Below are positions 8,685-17,495 of a stretch of 64,000 nucleotides of DNA, in pieces. The DNA is taken from assembly GCF_049674955.1 (NCBI RefSeq), contig NZ_CP187232.1, positions 7,626,001 through 7,690,000 of the forward strand, in the 5' to 3' direction. This DNA is from Sphaerisporangium viridialbum. Its GTDB lineage: Bacteria; Actinomycetota; Actinomycetes; Streptosporangiales; Streptosporangiaceae. The position numbers were made by a program, and so were the translations under genes. Position 1 is the first letter of the stretch. Each line of letters begins with the position of its first letter. The notes under the pieces are model-generated. The model was not told the origin of the DNA and did not search any database. It saw only the letters and a program-made list of their open reading frames with translations.

Positions 8685-9685
8685 TTGCCCGCTCCCGAGC
8701 GTGATCTGTTGGCCACCAGGGCCGCGAGGAAGTTGATGGCGAAGGTGACCAGGAACAGCGCGAGCCCGGCGGCCATGAGCGCGCTGAGCCCCATCTCCTG
8801 CGCGTCCCTGAACTCGATGGCGATGCCGCTGGCCACGGTGATGCCGCCGTTCTCCAGGATCCTGGGCTTGATCTCGAAGGCGATCGACAGGATGAGCGTC
8901 GCGGCGAGGGTCTCCCCGAGCGCGCGGCCGAGTCCGAGCATCGAGCCGCCGATGATGCCGCCCTTGCCGAACGGGAGGATCACCGCCGTGATCATCCCCC
9001 AGCGGGTGCCGCCCAGGGCCAGCGCGCCCTCGCACTCGTGCCTCGGCGCCTGTGCCAGCACCTCACGGATGATCGAGGTGGTGATCGGGATCGCCATGCA
9101 GGCGATGATCAGTCCCGCGTTGAACAAGGACCCTCCCGTGGCCGAGGCCTCCATCAGGGGCATCCACCCGCCGAACTGCGCGACGGCCCAGTCCTCGATC
9201 GGCTGGAGCAGCGGCACCAGCAGGAACAGGCCCCAGATCGCGAAGATCAGGCTGGGGATGGCCGCCATCAGGTCGACCAGGGACGTGAGCCCCCGGCGAA
9301 GGGCCCGGGGGGCGTACTCATTGATGAAGAGGGACGTGCACACCGCGACCGGCACGGTGATCACCATCGCCACCGCGGCGCTGACGAAGGTGCCGAACAT
9401 CATCGCGGCGACGCCGAACTTCGGCGGCTGGCCGTCGGGCGCCCAGGGCCGCGTCGTGAGGAACGACAGCCCCGCCGTCCTTAGCGCGGGTAACGCCCCG
9501 ATCAGCAGGAAGACGCCGATGAGGGTGATCAGCACCAGGGTGGCCCCGGCACCCGAGGCGACGAAGGCCCGGTAGAGACGATCGGCGTCGGTGAGGCGGG
9601 CTTCCAGCTTTCGCGGTTCCTGAGCGTGCGGCCCCGTCTCGGGCATTTCACTCGTGACCGACCCCTCGGGGCCAGTTGGCTGCAC
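8681..9685 (-). CDS. pstC: Phosphate ABC transporter permease PstC
   Basis: Inner-membrane partner of PstA, 334 residues. The coupling region is visible (EVLAQAPRHECEGALALGGTRWGM). The GTG start at 9685 has GAGGGG about 6 bases upstream. First gene of a minus-strand pstC-pstA-pstB-pstS operon, so the promoter must lie between 9686 and about 10000. Phosphate (PhoP) control is expected from the family, but I could not find a clear PHO-box direct repeat. Confidence 0.94.
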   Translation of the reverse strand: MQPTGPEGSVTSEMPETGPHAQEPRKLEARLTDADRLYRAFVASGAGATLVLITLIGVFLLIGALPALRTAGLSFLTTRPWAPDGQPPKFGVAAMMFGTFVSAAVAMVITVPVAVCTSLFINEYAPRALRRGLTSLVDLMAAIPSLIFAIWGLFLLVPLLQPIEDWAVAQFGGWMPLMEASATGGSLFNAGLIIACMAIPITTSIIREVLAQAPRHECEGALALGGTRWGMITAVILPFGKGGIIGGSMLGLGRALGETLAATLILSIAFEIKPRILENGGITVASGIAIEFRDAQEMGLSALMAAGLALFLVTFAINFLAALVANRSRSGAGK

Positions 9686-10018
9686 GTCGATCCCCTCATA
9701 GGCGTGTGGTGAATGCGTGGGCGGATTTCCCGGTCATCTGCGTTTCCCGAGGTCCGTCGCCAGTGTCGAGCCAGGCCCATGGCCGGTGCGAGAACGGGGG
9801 ATGAACGGGCGCGGGCACGTGCCCGACACCTTTTCTTCGGTGTTTCGAGGCCTTTTGAGGTTGTTTCCAGGGATGGAATGCCGGATGAACGACACCGGAC
9901 GACACCCCGACGAATGGCCGCAGCCATTGTCCGGGGGAAGTTCAGGGCGCTTCCCTATACGGGGGGAACTGCGCGCGTTGACGCACGTCCCCCGTTTCTG
10001 GATATAGGAGATGCGGAC
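9686..10018. promoter_or_regulatory. Divergent promoter region between pstC and the PstS-like surface gene
   Basis: 333 bp with no convincing gene. Promoters for both directions must be here. Single PHO-like half sites are visible (minus-strand ATTCACC near 9705 and GTTCATC near 9800 and 9885), but not in the 11-bp tandem arrangement of a real PHO box. The ribosome site of the plus gene is AGGAG at 10006-10010. Confidence 0.5.
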
Positions 10019-12649
10019 GTGTTGCGACGTAGACGTTGGGCACTGCTGGCGGTCGCCGTGACGGGAAGTTCCGCGGTTCTGGCGGTCACCCCTGTCGCGG
10101 TCCAGTCCACGGCCCGCGCGGCGGAGGAGACCCCTTCGGTCGAGGTGTGGACGGCGGACGGCGGCGCGAGGGTGGACGGTGTCCCCGCCCAGAAGCTCGG
10201 CGCCGCGCAGGAGGTGAACGTCCGCTGGAAGGGCTTCACGCCGAACTCGTCGGTCGTGCTCACCCAGTGCGTCGATCCCGTCCGCGCGTGGTCGGTGTAC
10301 GACGGCGAGGCCTACGGCTGGAAGACCTGGCACCCCTTCCAGTGGTGCGCTCACCAGATCCGCCAGTCCGGCGCCACCAAGGCGGACGGCACCGGTGCGG
10401 CCACCCTGACCGTCAGGCAGGGCACGATGACGCCTTCCACGGTGTACGAGAACGCCAGCGGCGGCGTGACGGCGAACTACCCCTTCACCTGCAACTCGCA
10501 GAACGCCCCCTGCGTGGTGATCGCGAGCGAGTGCGAGTGGCAGCAGCCGCTTGACTACGTCACGACGCCGACGCCGGCCCTGCTTCCGCAGAAGACGCCG
10601 CCCGAGGGCATCGAGGAACCGGCCCGCGCGGCGGTGAGCGAGAACCTCGGGTTCGCCCCCGGCGGCGACGGAGCACCGGTCACAGCCGCCGTGCCCGCGC
10701 TGGTGTCGCCGGACTTCCCCACGGAGAAGCCGCCACCCCCGCTCAACCCGATCACCGGGGAGCGCGTGGGCGACATCATCCACGGCAGCGGCGCCTCCAA
10801 CGTCGTCACGGCCTTCGAGACCTGGCTGACCGAGGTCCGCGCCCTGCCGAAGGCCGCCGACGTGAGCTTCTCGCGCACCACCTCCGTCCAGGGAGCCGGC
10901 ACGCTCAAGGCGGGATTCCAGAGCGGGTTCGACCGCGGCGCCGACTTCTCGGTCACCGGCATCCCCTACGACCGTGACACGGCGGGGGGTGAGGTGGCGT
11001 ACGCCCCCATCTCGCTCACCGCGCTCGCCGTGGCGAACGAGGTCGAGATCGCCGGCCGCCCGATCCGCGAGGCACGCCTGAGCCCCACCACCCTGGCGTG
11101 GATGCTCGGCCAGGCCTCCGCCCCCGGGAGCGGTCCACTCGCCTACCTGAACGACTACACCAGCGGCTGGAGCGCCCTCGGGCAGAAGTCCCTGTTCAGC
11201 GTGGACAACCACGGCTGCGAGCTCCCTCCCCGCGACGTCGTCAGCATCTTCCGCCTCGGCCAGTCGGCCCAGAACCAGGTGCTGTCCTCGTGGCTCGCGG
11301 CCAACATCCCCGCCGACCTGTTCAAGCGCGAGTTCCCCAACAGCGATCCGGGCGGTCTCGAACTGCTCGCGGGCGCGGCGGGGACCCGGGGCACCCAGAG
11401 CGGTGCCGAGACCGCCCGGCAGGTCGCGACGCAGTTCGGCGACCTGACCAAGCTCGACCAGGAGGGCAAGCCCGACCCGAACGCCAAGACCCTCAGGAAC
11501 CAGAGGGCGGCCCTCGGCTACGTGGACATCACCGAGGTCAAGGCGCTCGCCGAACGCGGATTCCCGCTCGGGGTGTCCGCGCTGAAGAACGCCGCGGGCA
11601 AGTACGTCAAGCCGACCAAGGAGTCGATCCTCGCCGCGTTCTCGTCGATGAGGAAGAACGACGACGGGACCTACACGGCGGTCTTCGACGACAAGGGGAA
11701 CGCGGCGGCGTACTCCCTGCCGATGGTCCACTACATCGCCGTCCCGAAGGCCGACGCGAACGGCCAGAACCCGTTGCCGCTGGAGAAGCGCAAGGCGCTG
11801 TCGCTGTTCGTCAAGTACGCGGTAAGCGACAAGGCGCAGGCCCGGGTCGAGGAGCTCGGCGGCGCGCCGCTCCCCCAGGCGCTCCGCGACCAGGCGGTCC
11901 AGGTGGCCGACATGCTGCTCACCACCCCTTCGCCGAGCCCCACGCCGACGACGTCGCGGCCCGACGCCGGCGGCGGCGACACGGGCGGCGGCGGTAACGG
12001 CGGGAACGGCGGCGGGGGGAACGGCGGCTCCGAGAGCGGGACGCCCGGCCCCGAGGACACCGGCGCGGCCCTGCTGGACGGAAGCGCCAAGCCGAAGCCC
12101 ACGCCGGCCGTCACGGTGACCAAGACCCACCGTCCTCTCGCGGCCCCGTCCGCCACCAGGACCACCCGCGCCGGCGCCACGACGCCGCCGGGCGCTGGCG
12201 GTTCCACGGGCTCACAGCCCACCGGCGCCCCTGTGACCACCGGCCCCCAGGACCCCGGCGGGCAGCCCTCGGCGGGCCCGCAGCCGCAGCCGCAGCTCAG
12301 CCCGGTCGCCGACACGAACTCGGCCCCCCAGCCGGTGGCGAACGAGGGCAGCGTGCGCGGGGGCACGATTCCGGCCCCCTCCTGGGTGATCCAGACCAGC
12401 ATGCTGCTGATCCTCGGCGCGGTCGCCCTCTCACTGGGCGGCACGTGGCGCGGTTACCTGCTGTGGCGGATACGGTCCAAGCCGGCCTCCGCGGCCGCCA
12501 CCCGTCCTGATGACGCGGGCCCGGCCCCCGCCCCGGCCGCGGCGCCCGCCCCGCACACCGCGCACACCGCGCAGGCCCCGCACACCGCGCAAACCGCGCA
12601 CGCCGCCACCACCGTGACCATGCCGCCCGCATCGGACGTCAGGCCGTGA
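10019..12649 (+). CDS. Anchored surface protein with a degenerate PstS-like domain
   Basis: The protein has 876 residues. The GTG start at 10019 follows AGGAG by 8 bases and opens a clear signal peptide (RRRR, then a hydrophobic run to about residue 33). An N-terminal domain (about 35-210) has paired Cys residues and WxPxQWCAH-like aromatic content that I do not recognise. A PstS-fold domain (about 250-620) follows. Its first loop looks kept (HGSGASNVV), but the SGTT loop reads GQSAQN at 414-419, so phosphate binding is doubtful. Next come a Gly/Pro/Thr-rich stretch, one membrane segment near 790-812 and an Ala/His-rich tail with HTAQ repeats. It is divergent from pstC and coupled by GTGA overlap to the next gene. 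Confidence 0.75.
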   Translation: MLRRRRWALLAVAVTGSSAVLAVTPVAVQSTARAAEETPSVEVWTADGGARVDGVPAQKLGAAQEVNVRWKGFTPNSSVVLTQCVDPVRAWSVYDGEAYGWKTWHPFQWCAHQIRQSGATKADGTGAATLTVRQGTMTPSTVYENASGGVTANYPFTCNSQNAPCVVIASECEWQQPLDYVTTPTPALLPQKTPPEGIEEPARAAVSENLGFAPGGDGAPVTAAVPALVSPDFPTEKPPPPLNPITGERVGDIIHGSGASNVVTAFETWLTEVRALPKAADVSFSRTTSVQGAGTLKAGFQSGFDRGADFSVTGIPYDRDTAGGEVAYAPISLTALAVANEVEIAGRPIREARLSPTTLAWMLGQASAPGSGPLAYLNDYTSGWSALGQKSLFSVDNHGCELPPRDVVSIFRLGQSAQNQVLSSWLAANIPADLFKREFPNSDPGGLELLAGAAGTRGTQSGAETARQVATQFGDLTKLDQEGKPDPNAKTLRNQRAALGYVDITEVKALAERGFPLGVSALKNAAGKYVKPTKESILAAFSSMRKNDDGTYTAVFDDKGNAAAYSLPMVHYIAVPKADANGQNPLPLEKRKALSLFVKYAVSDKAQARVEELGGAPLPQALRDQAVQVADMLLTTPSPSPTPTTSRPDAGGGDTGGGGNGGNGGGGNGGSESGTPGPEDTGAALLDGSAKPKPTPAVTVTKTHRPLAAPSATRTTRAGATTPPGAGGSTGSQPTGAPVTTGPQDPGGQPSAGPQPQPQLSPVADTNSAPQPVANEGSVRGGTIPAPSWVIQTSMLLILGAVALSLGGTWRGYLLWRIRSKPASAAATRPDDAGPAPAPAAAPAPHTAHTAQAPHTAQTAHAATTVTMPPASDVRP

Positions 12650-14127
12650 CGCCGCTGGAGACCGCGGGCGGCGAGGCGCCGTACGCCGCCGCCATGGAAC
12701 TGGCGGACCAGGCCGTCCAGCGGCTGGAGGAGATCGTCGCCCGCCTGTCGGGCACCGGCGACGGAACCGGGCACGCGAACGCCCTGGTCCTGGCGGGTTC
12801 GGCGTCCGTGCTGCTCGGGCAGTTGGAGCTCACCGTCGCGCCCCACGACACCGCGGGCAGGGCGTCGGCCGCCGCCCTGCGCTCGCGCTACGACAACGTC
12901 CTGCTGCACCTCGGCTCGGTCTCCGCTCCCGCGCGGCCGCCGTCCCCCATGCCGTACGGCCCGGCCCCATGGGTGCAGGTCGCCCCCGGGCAGTGGGCGC
13001 AGCTCGCCCCGGCCCCCCTCGTCCCCCCGCTCCCCGGCACGCCTCCTGGGTACGGCCCGCCACCCGGGTACGGCCCGGTGGGCTACGGCCTGCCGCCGGG
13101 CTACGTCCAGCCGGCCGGATACGGCGTGCCCGCCGGGTACCCCGCGACGCCGGTCCACGCCGTACCCCCGGGGTACGGCATGCCCGGCGCGACGGCGCAG
13201 TTCGTGCCGCAGGCGCCCGCCCCCAAGCGCCGGAGCCTGCGCGACCTGGTCAACGGGCTCCCCCCGGAGGTACGGCGGCTCGGCGGGGTCTCGATGACCG
13301 GGCTGACCGTGATGGGAGCGCTGCTGATCGCCTTCTCCCTATACGGCTCCCTGTTCGGCCACCTGACCTACGAGCGGAACCAGCGGGTCATGATCGACCA
13401 GCTCAACGAGAAGTTCAAGGTGGCCGCGGCGATCGCCGCCGCTCCCGTCGCCGGGGACAGGAACCTGGCGGCGATCCCGGCGCGCGACGAGCCGATCGCC
13501 CTGCTGGAGATCCCCGGCATCCGCGTGCGCGAGGCCGTCGTCCAGGGCACCGGCACCGCGGAGCTCCGGTCGGGCATCGGGCACTACCGCCCGTCGCCGA
13601 TGCCGGGCCAGGTCGGCAACGCGGTGCTGGCCGGCCACCGGAACCTCTACGGGGCCCCGCTGGCCCGCGTCGCCGAGCTCAAGCAGGGCGACAAGATCGT
13701 CGTCACCACGCAGGAGGGCCGGTTCGCCTACACCGTCGAGACCACGATGCGGGCCAGGACCGGCGAGCAGGACTTCCTGTCCCAGGCGACGACCGTCAAC
13801 CGGCTCACGCTGCTGACCACCTCGGACGGGGACCGGCCCGGCGGGCGGCTCGCCGTGGTCGCCCGGCTCGACGGCCAGGCGGCGTCCCTGAAGACCCATG
13901 ACGACAACGGGGTCACGGTGGACGAGCTGGGCCTCGGACGCGATCCCTCCGCGTGGTGGCCGACCCTCGGCTGGGGCGCGGTGTTCTTCGGCATGCTCAC
14001 GGGCACGCTGGTGCTCTACCGCCGGTGGCGGCGGACGTCGACCTATCTGATCACCACTCCGGCACTGCTGGCCACGGCGCTGATCTGGTTCGAGGCACTC
14101 GCGCGCCTGATCCCTTCGACGTTCTGA
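12646..14127 (+). CDS. Sortase-fold membrane protein lacking the catalytic cysteine
   Basis: The protein has 493 residues. A helical N-terminus (1-90) is followed by a Pro/Gly/Tyr-rich repeat stretch with PPGYG units (about 130-190), a membrane segment near 222-245, a class E-like sortase domain (about 275-420) and two membrane segments at the C-terminus. The domain keeps His331 (AGHRN) and Arg401, but the strand that should read TLxTC reads TLLTT, with Thr at 392. It is therefore unlikely to be a transpeptidase. It starts inside the stop codon of the PstS-like gene (GTGA) and ends 3 bp before the flippase fusion, so it may scaffold those proteins. That role is inferred. Confidence 0.78.
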   Translation: MTPLETAGGEAPYAAAMELADQAVQRLEEIVARLSGTGDGTGHANALVLAGSASVLLGQLELTVAPHDTAGRASAAALRSRYDNVLLHLGSVSAPARPPSPMPYGPAPWVQVAPGQWAQLAPAPLVPPLPGTPPGYGPPPGYGPVGYGLPPGYVQPAGYGVPAGYPATPVHAVPPGYGMPGATAQFVPQAPAPKRRSLRDLVNGLPPEVRRLGGVSMTGLTVMGALLIAFSLYGSLFGHLTYERNQRVMIDQLNEKFKVAAAIAAAPVAGDRNLAAIPARDEPIALLEIPGIRVREAVVQGTGTAELRSGIGHYRPSPMPGQVGNAVLAGHRNLYGAPLARVAELKQGDKIVVTTQEGRFAYTVETTMRARTGEQDFLSQATTVNRLTLLTTSDGDRPGGRLAVVARLDGQAASLKTHDDNGVTVDELGLGRDPSAWWPTLGWGAVFFGMLTGTLVLYRRWRRTSTYLITTPALLATALIWFEALARLIPSTF

Positions 14128-14130
14128 ACC

Positions 14131-16443
14131 GTGGAGGCCACCATTCGCCGCAGCAGGCTCGCGTTCTCCCCGAAGACGGCATGGGGGCTGGCCGACCAGG
14201 CGCTGGCCAGCGCGACCAGCATCGCCCTCACCGTGGTCGTCGCCCGCGAGGTGGACATCTGGGCCCTGGGCGCGTTCGCGGTGGCCAACACGTTCTACAT
14301 GATCATCCTGGGCTTCTCGCGGACGGTCGTGTCCGAGCCCCTGCTGGTGCGGTTCAGCCACGTGGGCGCGGAGGAGTACCGGCTGGGCGCCCGGCAGTCG
14401 ACCGGGCTCTCGCTGGTGATCGGGCTCGTCGGCTGCGCCCTGCTGCTGGCCGCCCGGCCGCTGTACGGGGCCGCGGTGGCCGAGGCGATCGTCCCGCTGG
14501 CGATCTTCCTGCCGGGGCTGCTGCTCAAGGACGCCTGGCGGTTCGCGTTCATCGCCGCGGGCCGCCCCGGGCAGGCCATGCTGAACGACCTGATCTGGGC
14601 GGGCGGCCAGGTCGCGGGCGTCGGCTGGGTGCTCATGTCGGGCCGTCCCAGCCTGGGCGGCCTGGTGACGGCCTGGGCGGCCTCGGCCACCGTCGCGGCG
14701 CTCGCGGGGTCGGCGCAGGCCCGCCTGCTGCCCGCTCCCCTGGGCGCGGGGGGCTGGATCCGTGGCAACCGTGACCTGCTCCCGGCCTACACCGTGGAGT
14801 TCCTCGCCCGCGTCGGAGGCCGCAACCTGGCCCTGCTCGCCGTCGGCTGGGTCAGCGGGCTGCCCACGCTCGGCGCGATCCGCGCCGCCGAGGTGGTGTA
14901 CGGCCCGCTGAACGTCGTGCTCCAGGCCGGCAGCCTGGTGGCGATCCCGCAGGCGGTGGGCGCGGCGAGACGTTCACTCGCGACGCTGCGCGCCACGGTG
15001 GTCGCGCAGTCGGGCGCGCTGATCGTGCTGTCCGCCTGCTACGCGGCGCTCACCATGGTCTTTCCCAACGGGCTGGGCGAGGCGCTGGTGGGCGGGTCGT
15101 GGGGCCAGGCCCAGGCCGTGCTCCTCCCGACGGCCCTGATCTACGCAGGGGTGGCCGCCATGACCGGCCCCATCGTGGGCCTGCGCGCCCTGGGCGACAA
15201 CCGCCGCAGCCCGGCGGTGCGCCTCGCGCTCGTACCGCTCACCATCGGCTGCGGCGTGGCCGGGGGGCTGCTGGCCGGGGCGGTGGGGGCGGTGACGGGC
15301 CTGGGGCTCGCCAACCTGGCCGGAGCGGTGCTCTGGACCCGGCAGTTCCACAACGCGCTTCTCAAGCCCATCCAACGACCCTCCCGAGGAGACACGATGG
15401 AACTCTCCGAATACGGGCGGCGGTATCGCGGGATCATCCTGCCGCTGGCCGCCATCCCCGTCGTCGCCGCGGTCGGCGGCGCGAGCTGGGCGGTCGTCCA
15501 GCCCTCCACCTACCGGCACGTCGTCGAGCTGCAGGTGGCCGCGCCCTCGGACGCGGCGGGCCCGGCGGTCTCCGAGCAGAGCATCGCCACCTTCCGCGCG
15601 CTCGTCACCTCCTCCACCGTGACCGCGAGGGTGGCGCGCGAGACGGGCGCGGACGCGGACTCGGTGACCGGGGGGCTGTCCACGACCAGGCTGGACAACG
15701 GCAAGGAACGCGGGGCAGTGGTGCAGGTCGTCTTCGTCGGGACGGATCCCGGGAAGGCCGCGGTGGTCACGAAGGCCGCGTCCGTCGCCGCGGTGGACGA
15801 GCTGATGCGGCCCTACGTCGAACGGGCGAAGTCAGACGCCGAAGGGGCGAAGCGGGCCGCCCAGGACCGCGCCAAGGCCCTGACGAAGGCCATCGGCAAG
15901 AACGGGCTGGCCCCCGACCAGTACCGGGTGCTCTACGCGGAGATCACCCGGCTGCGGTCCGAGCTCACGGCGCCGACCGGGGTCCGCGACAAGGCGGACA
16001 TCCTCCAGGCGATCAACGACCGGCAGGCGCAGCTTTCGCGGCTGACGCGGGACATCGTGCCGTTCATGTCGGCCCAGAACGAGGCCGACCAGGCCAACCG
16101 CTACCTCATCCAGGTGCAGCAGAACCTGCGCCAGGCCGAGGCGCGGCTGACCCAGTCCAAGGCGTCCATCACCCCGGTGACCGCCGAGGGGGTGGAGGTC
16201 GGGAAGGCTCCGCTCGCCGCCCGCGCCTCGGCCATGGCCGGAGGGATCGGGGCCCTGCTCGCGGTGGTCATCCTGGTGCTGCGCGAGCTGCTGCGTCAGC
16301 GCCGTCCCGTGGCTCACCTGAGCCCCTCGCGCCATGTCTCCGCCATGCGCGTGGCCTCCGGGCCGCCGCGCGTCGAGGTGGCCCCGGGGGACGTACGGGT
16401 GATCGAGCGCGGCGACCGCGCCGACCGGCACCGGCTCAACTGA
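14131..16443 (+). CDS. Wzx-like flippase fused to Wzz-like chain-length determinant
   Basis: A single open frame of 770 residues. Residues 1-422 form a multi-pass polysaccharide exporter of the Wzx/MurJ-like type, with many hydrophobic helices. Residues 423-770 form a Wzz-type co-polymerase: a membrane segment near 435-455, an outside region with long helices (about 560-700), a second membrane segment near 715-735 and a basic Pro-rich tail. At the junction is a good internal start: ATG at 15397 (codon 423) preceded by GAGGAG at about 6 bases. The cell may therefore make both the fusion and a free Wzz-like protein. It would export and size a surface polysaccharide. Confidence 0.8.
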   Translation: MEATIRRSRLAFSPKTAWGLADQALASATSIALTVVVAREVDIWALGAFAVANTFYMIILGFSRTVVSEPLLVRFSHVGAEEYRLGARQSTGLSLVIGLVGCALLLAARPLYGAAVAEAIVPLAIFLPGLLLKDAWRFAFIAAGRPGQAMLNDLIWAGGQVAGVGWVLMSGRPSLGGLVTAWAASATVAALAGSAQARLLPAPLGAGGWIRGNRDLLPAYTVEFLARVGGRNLALLAVGWVSGLPTLGAIRAAEVVYGPLNVVLQAGSLVAIPQAVGAARRSLATLRATVVAQSGALIVLSACYAALTMVFPNGLGEALVGGSWGQAQAVLLPTALIYAGVAAMTGPIVGLRALGDNRRSPAVRLALVPLTIGCGVAGGLLAGAVGAVTGLGLANLAGAVLWTRQFHNALLKPIQRPSRGDTMELSEYGRRYRGIILPLAAIPVVAAVGGASWAVVQPSTYRHVVELQVAAPSDAAGPAVSEQSIATFRALVTSSTVTARVARETGADADSVTGGLSTTRLDNGKERGAVVQVVFVGTDPGKAAVVTKAASVAAVDELMRPYVERAKSDAEGAKRAAQDRAKALTKAIGKNGLAPDQYRVLYAEITRLRSELTAPTGVRDKADILQAINDRQAQLSRLTRDIVPFMSAQNEADQANRYLIQVQQNLRQAEARLTQSKASITPVTAEGVEVGKAPLAARASAMAGGIGALLAVVILVLRELLRQRRPVAHLSPSRHVSAMRVASGPPRVEVAPGDVRVIERGDRADRHRLN

Positions 16444-16524
16444 GATCCGCGGCCCGGAGCACCCGGCTCGCGTGGCCCGGCTTCCCTGGCGGCCCCGCTC
16501 GCGTGGCCCGGCCACCCTGGCGGC

Positions 16525-17403
16525 TCAGCTCGCGTAGCCGTGCCGTCCGAGGTGGGCGGCGAGCGAGCGGTCGAGCAGTCCGACCTGGTCCGGGGTGAGG
16601 TCACGGCGGAAGGCCTCGGTGCGGCCGGCGGCGAAGGTGTGCCTGGCGAACCCGCGCTCGAAGCCGGGCGTCCAGGACAGCCCGAGGAAGTCCAGGATGA
16701 TCTCCAGTTGCTCGCGCGGGTCGGCGACGACGTCCTCGTACCGCACCTCCAGCCACGCTTCGGCGGGCAGTGCCTCGCGGGCCAGGTCGTAGGCGTCGAT
16801 CAGGTGCTTCCACGCGATCCCGGCGAGGTGGACATGGGATCGTCCCGCTTCGTCCCACTCCCGCCGGTACGGCTCGGGCAGCGGTCCGAAGTGCCAGCCG
16901 TCCGGGCCGAGGTGGCCGCGCCACCAGGGCATCTGCGACCACGAGTTCGCCACCGCGCGCCCGTCCCTGACGACGTGGACGAACCGCGCCCGGGGGAAGA
17001 CCTCGCCGAGGAAGCCCGCCCTCGGCCAGCCGGTGAGCTTGTGGAGGTAGGCGGGGGCGCCTTCCGCGGCGGCGCGGGACTCGAAGAAGGCCCGGGTGCG
17101 GGCGGCGAGCCACGGCGTGACGTCCGAGGCGAGCAGGTCGCGGAACGGGTCGACGAGCAGGGGCGACACCTCGCGGGCGAGCGCGGAGTACGCCTCTGAG
17201 GGCGCGTAGCGAAGGCGGCCCTTGGCGGTCAGCCGGGGCGGCACCCTGCGGTAGATCGCACCGCTGCGCCGGCGCACCCAGCGGGGACAGCGGGCGTACC
17301 GGTCGTCGAGGTTGGAGACGAACCCCACGTCCGGGTGCCGGGCCAGCACCTCGTGGACGAGCGTCGAGCCACAACGTCCGGTGCCGACGACGAAGCCGTA
17401 CAC
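16525..17403 (-). CDS. Sulfotransferase family protein
   Basis: 292-residue cytoplasmic sulfotransferase (PAPS-dependent). The 5'-phosphosulfate loop is near the N-terminus (VVGTGRCGSTLV, residues 5-16) and the 3'-phosphate-binding motif is RFVHVVRDGRAVANSW near the middle. The GTG start at 17403 has AAGGAGGA about 5 bases upstream. Likely substrate: the sugar of the neighbouring exopolysaccharide, or a lipid; not determined by sequence. It is convergent with the flippase fusion and lies downstream of the third PstS-like gene behind a strong hairpin. Confidence 0.86.
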   Translation of the reverse strand: MYGFVVGTGRCGSTLVHEVLARHPDVGFVSNLDDRYARCPRWVRRRSGAIYRRVPPRLTAKGRLRYAPSEAYSALAREVSPLLVDPFRDLLASDVTPWLAARTRAFFESRAAAEGAPAYLHKLTGWPRAGFLGEVFPRARFVHVVRDGRAVANSWSQMPWWRGHLGPDGWHFGPLPEPYRREWDEAGRSHVHLAGIAWKHLIDAYDLAREALPAEAWLEVRYEDVVADPREQLEIILDFLGLSWTPGFERGFARHTFAAGRTEAFRRDLTPDQVGLLDRSLAAHLGRHGYAS

Positions 17404-17442
17404 GAGGTCCTCCTTGCACTGCGGGCGGGGAACGCGCGGGAA

Positions 17443-17472
17443 CCGGGCCGGGCTCGCGAGAGCCCGGCCCGG
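17443..17472. terminator. Perfect 13-bp hairpin
   Basis: Arms CCGGGCCGGGCTC / GAGCCCGGCCCGG with a GCGA loop. It lies just after the stop of the minus-strand PstS-like gene and before the sulfotransferase start, so it probably ends that transcript. No U-tract, as usual in actinobacteria. Confidence 0.8.
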
Positions 17473-17495
17473 AAGGGTGTCGCGAGAGGCGGCTG

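Noticed and set aside
9686..10018. PHO box for PhoP
   Set aside because: Only isolated half-site look-alikes; no 11-bp direct repeats at the right spacing.
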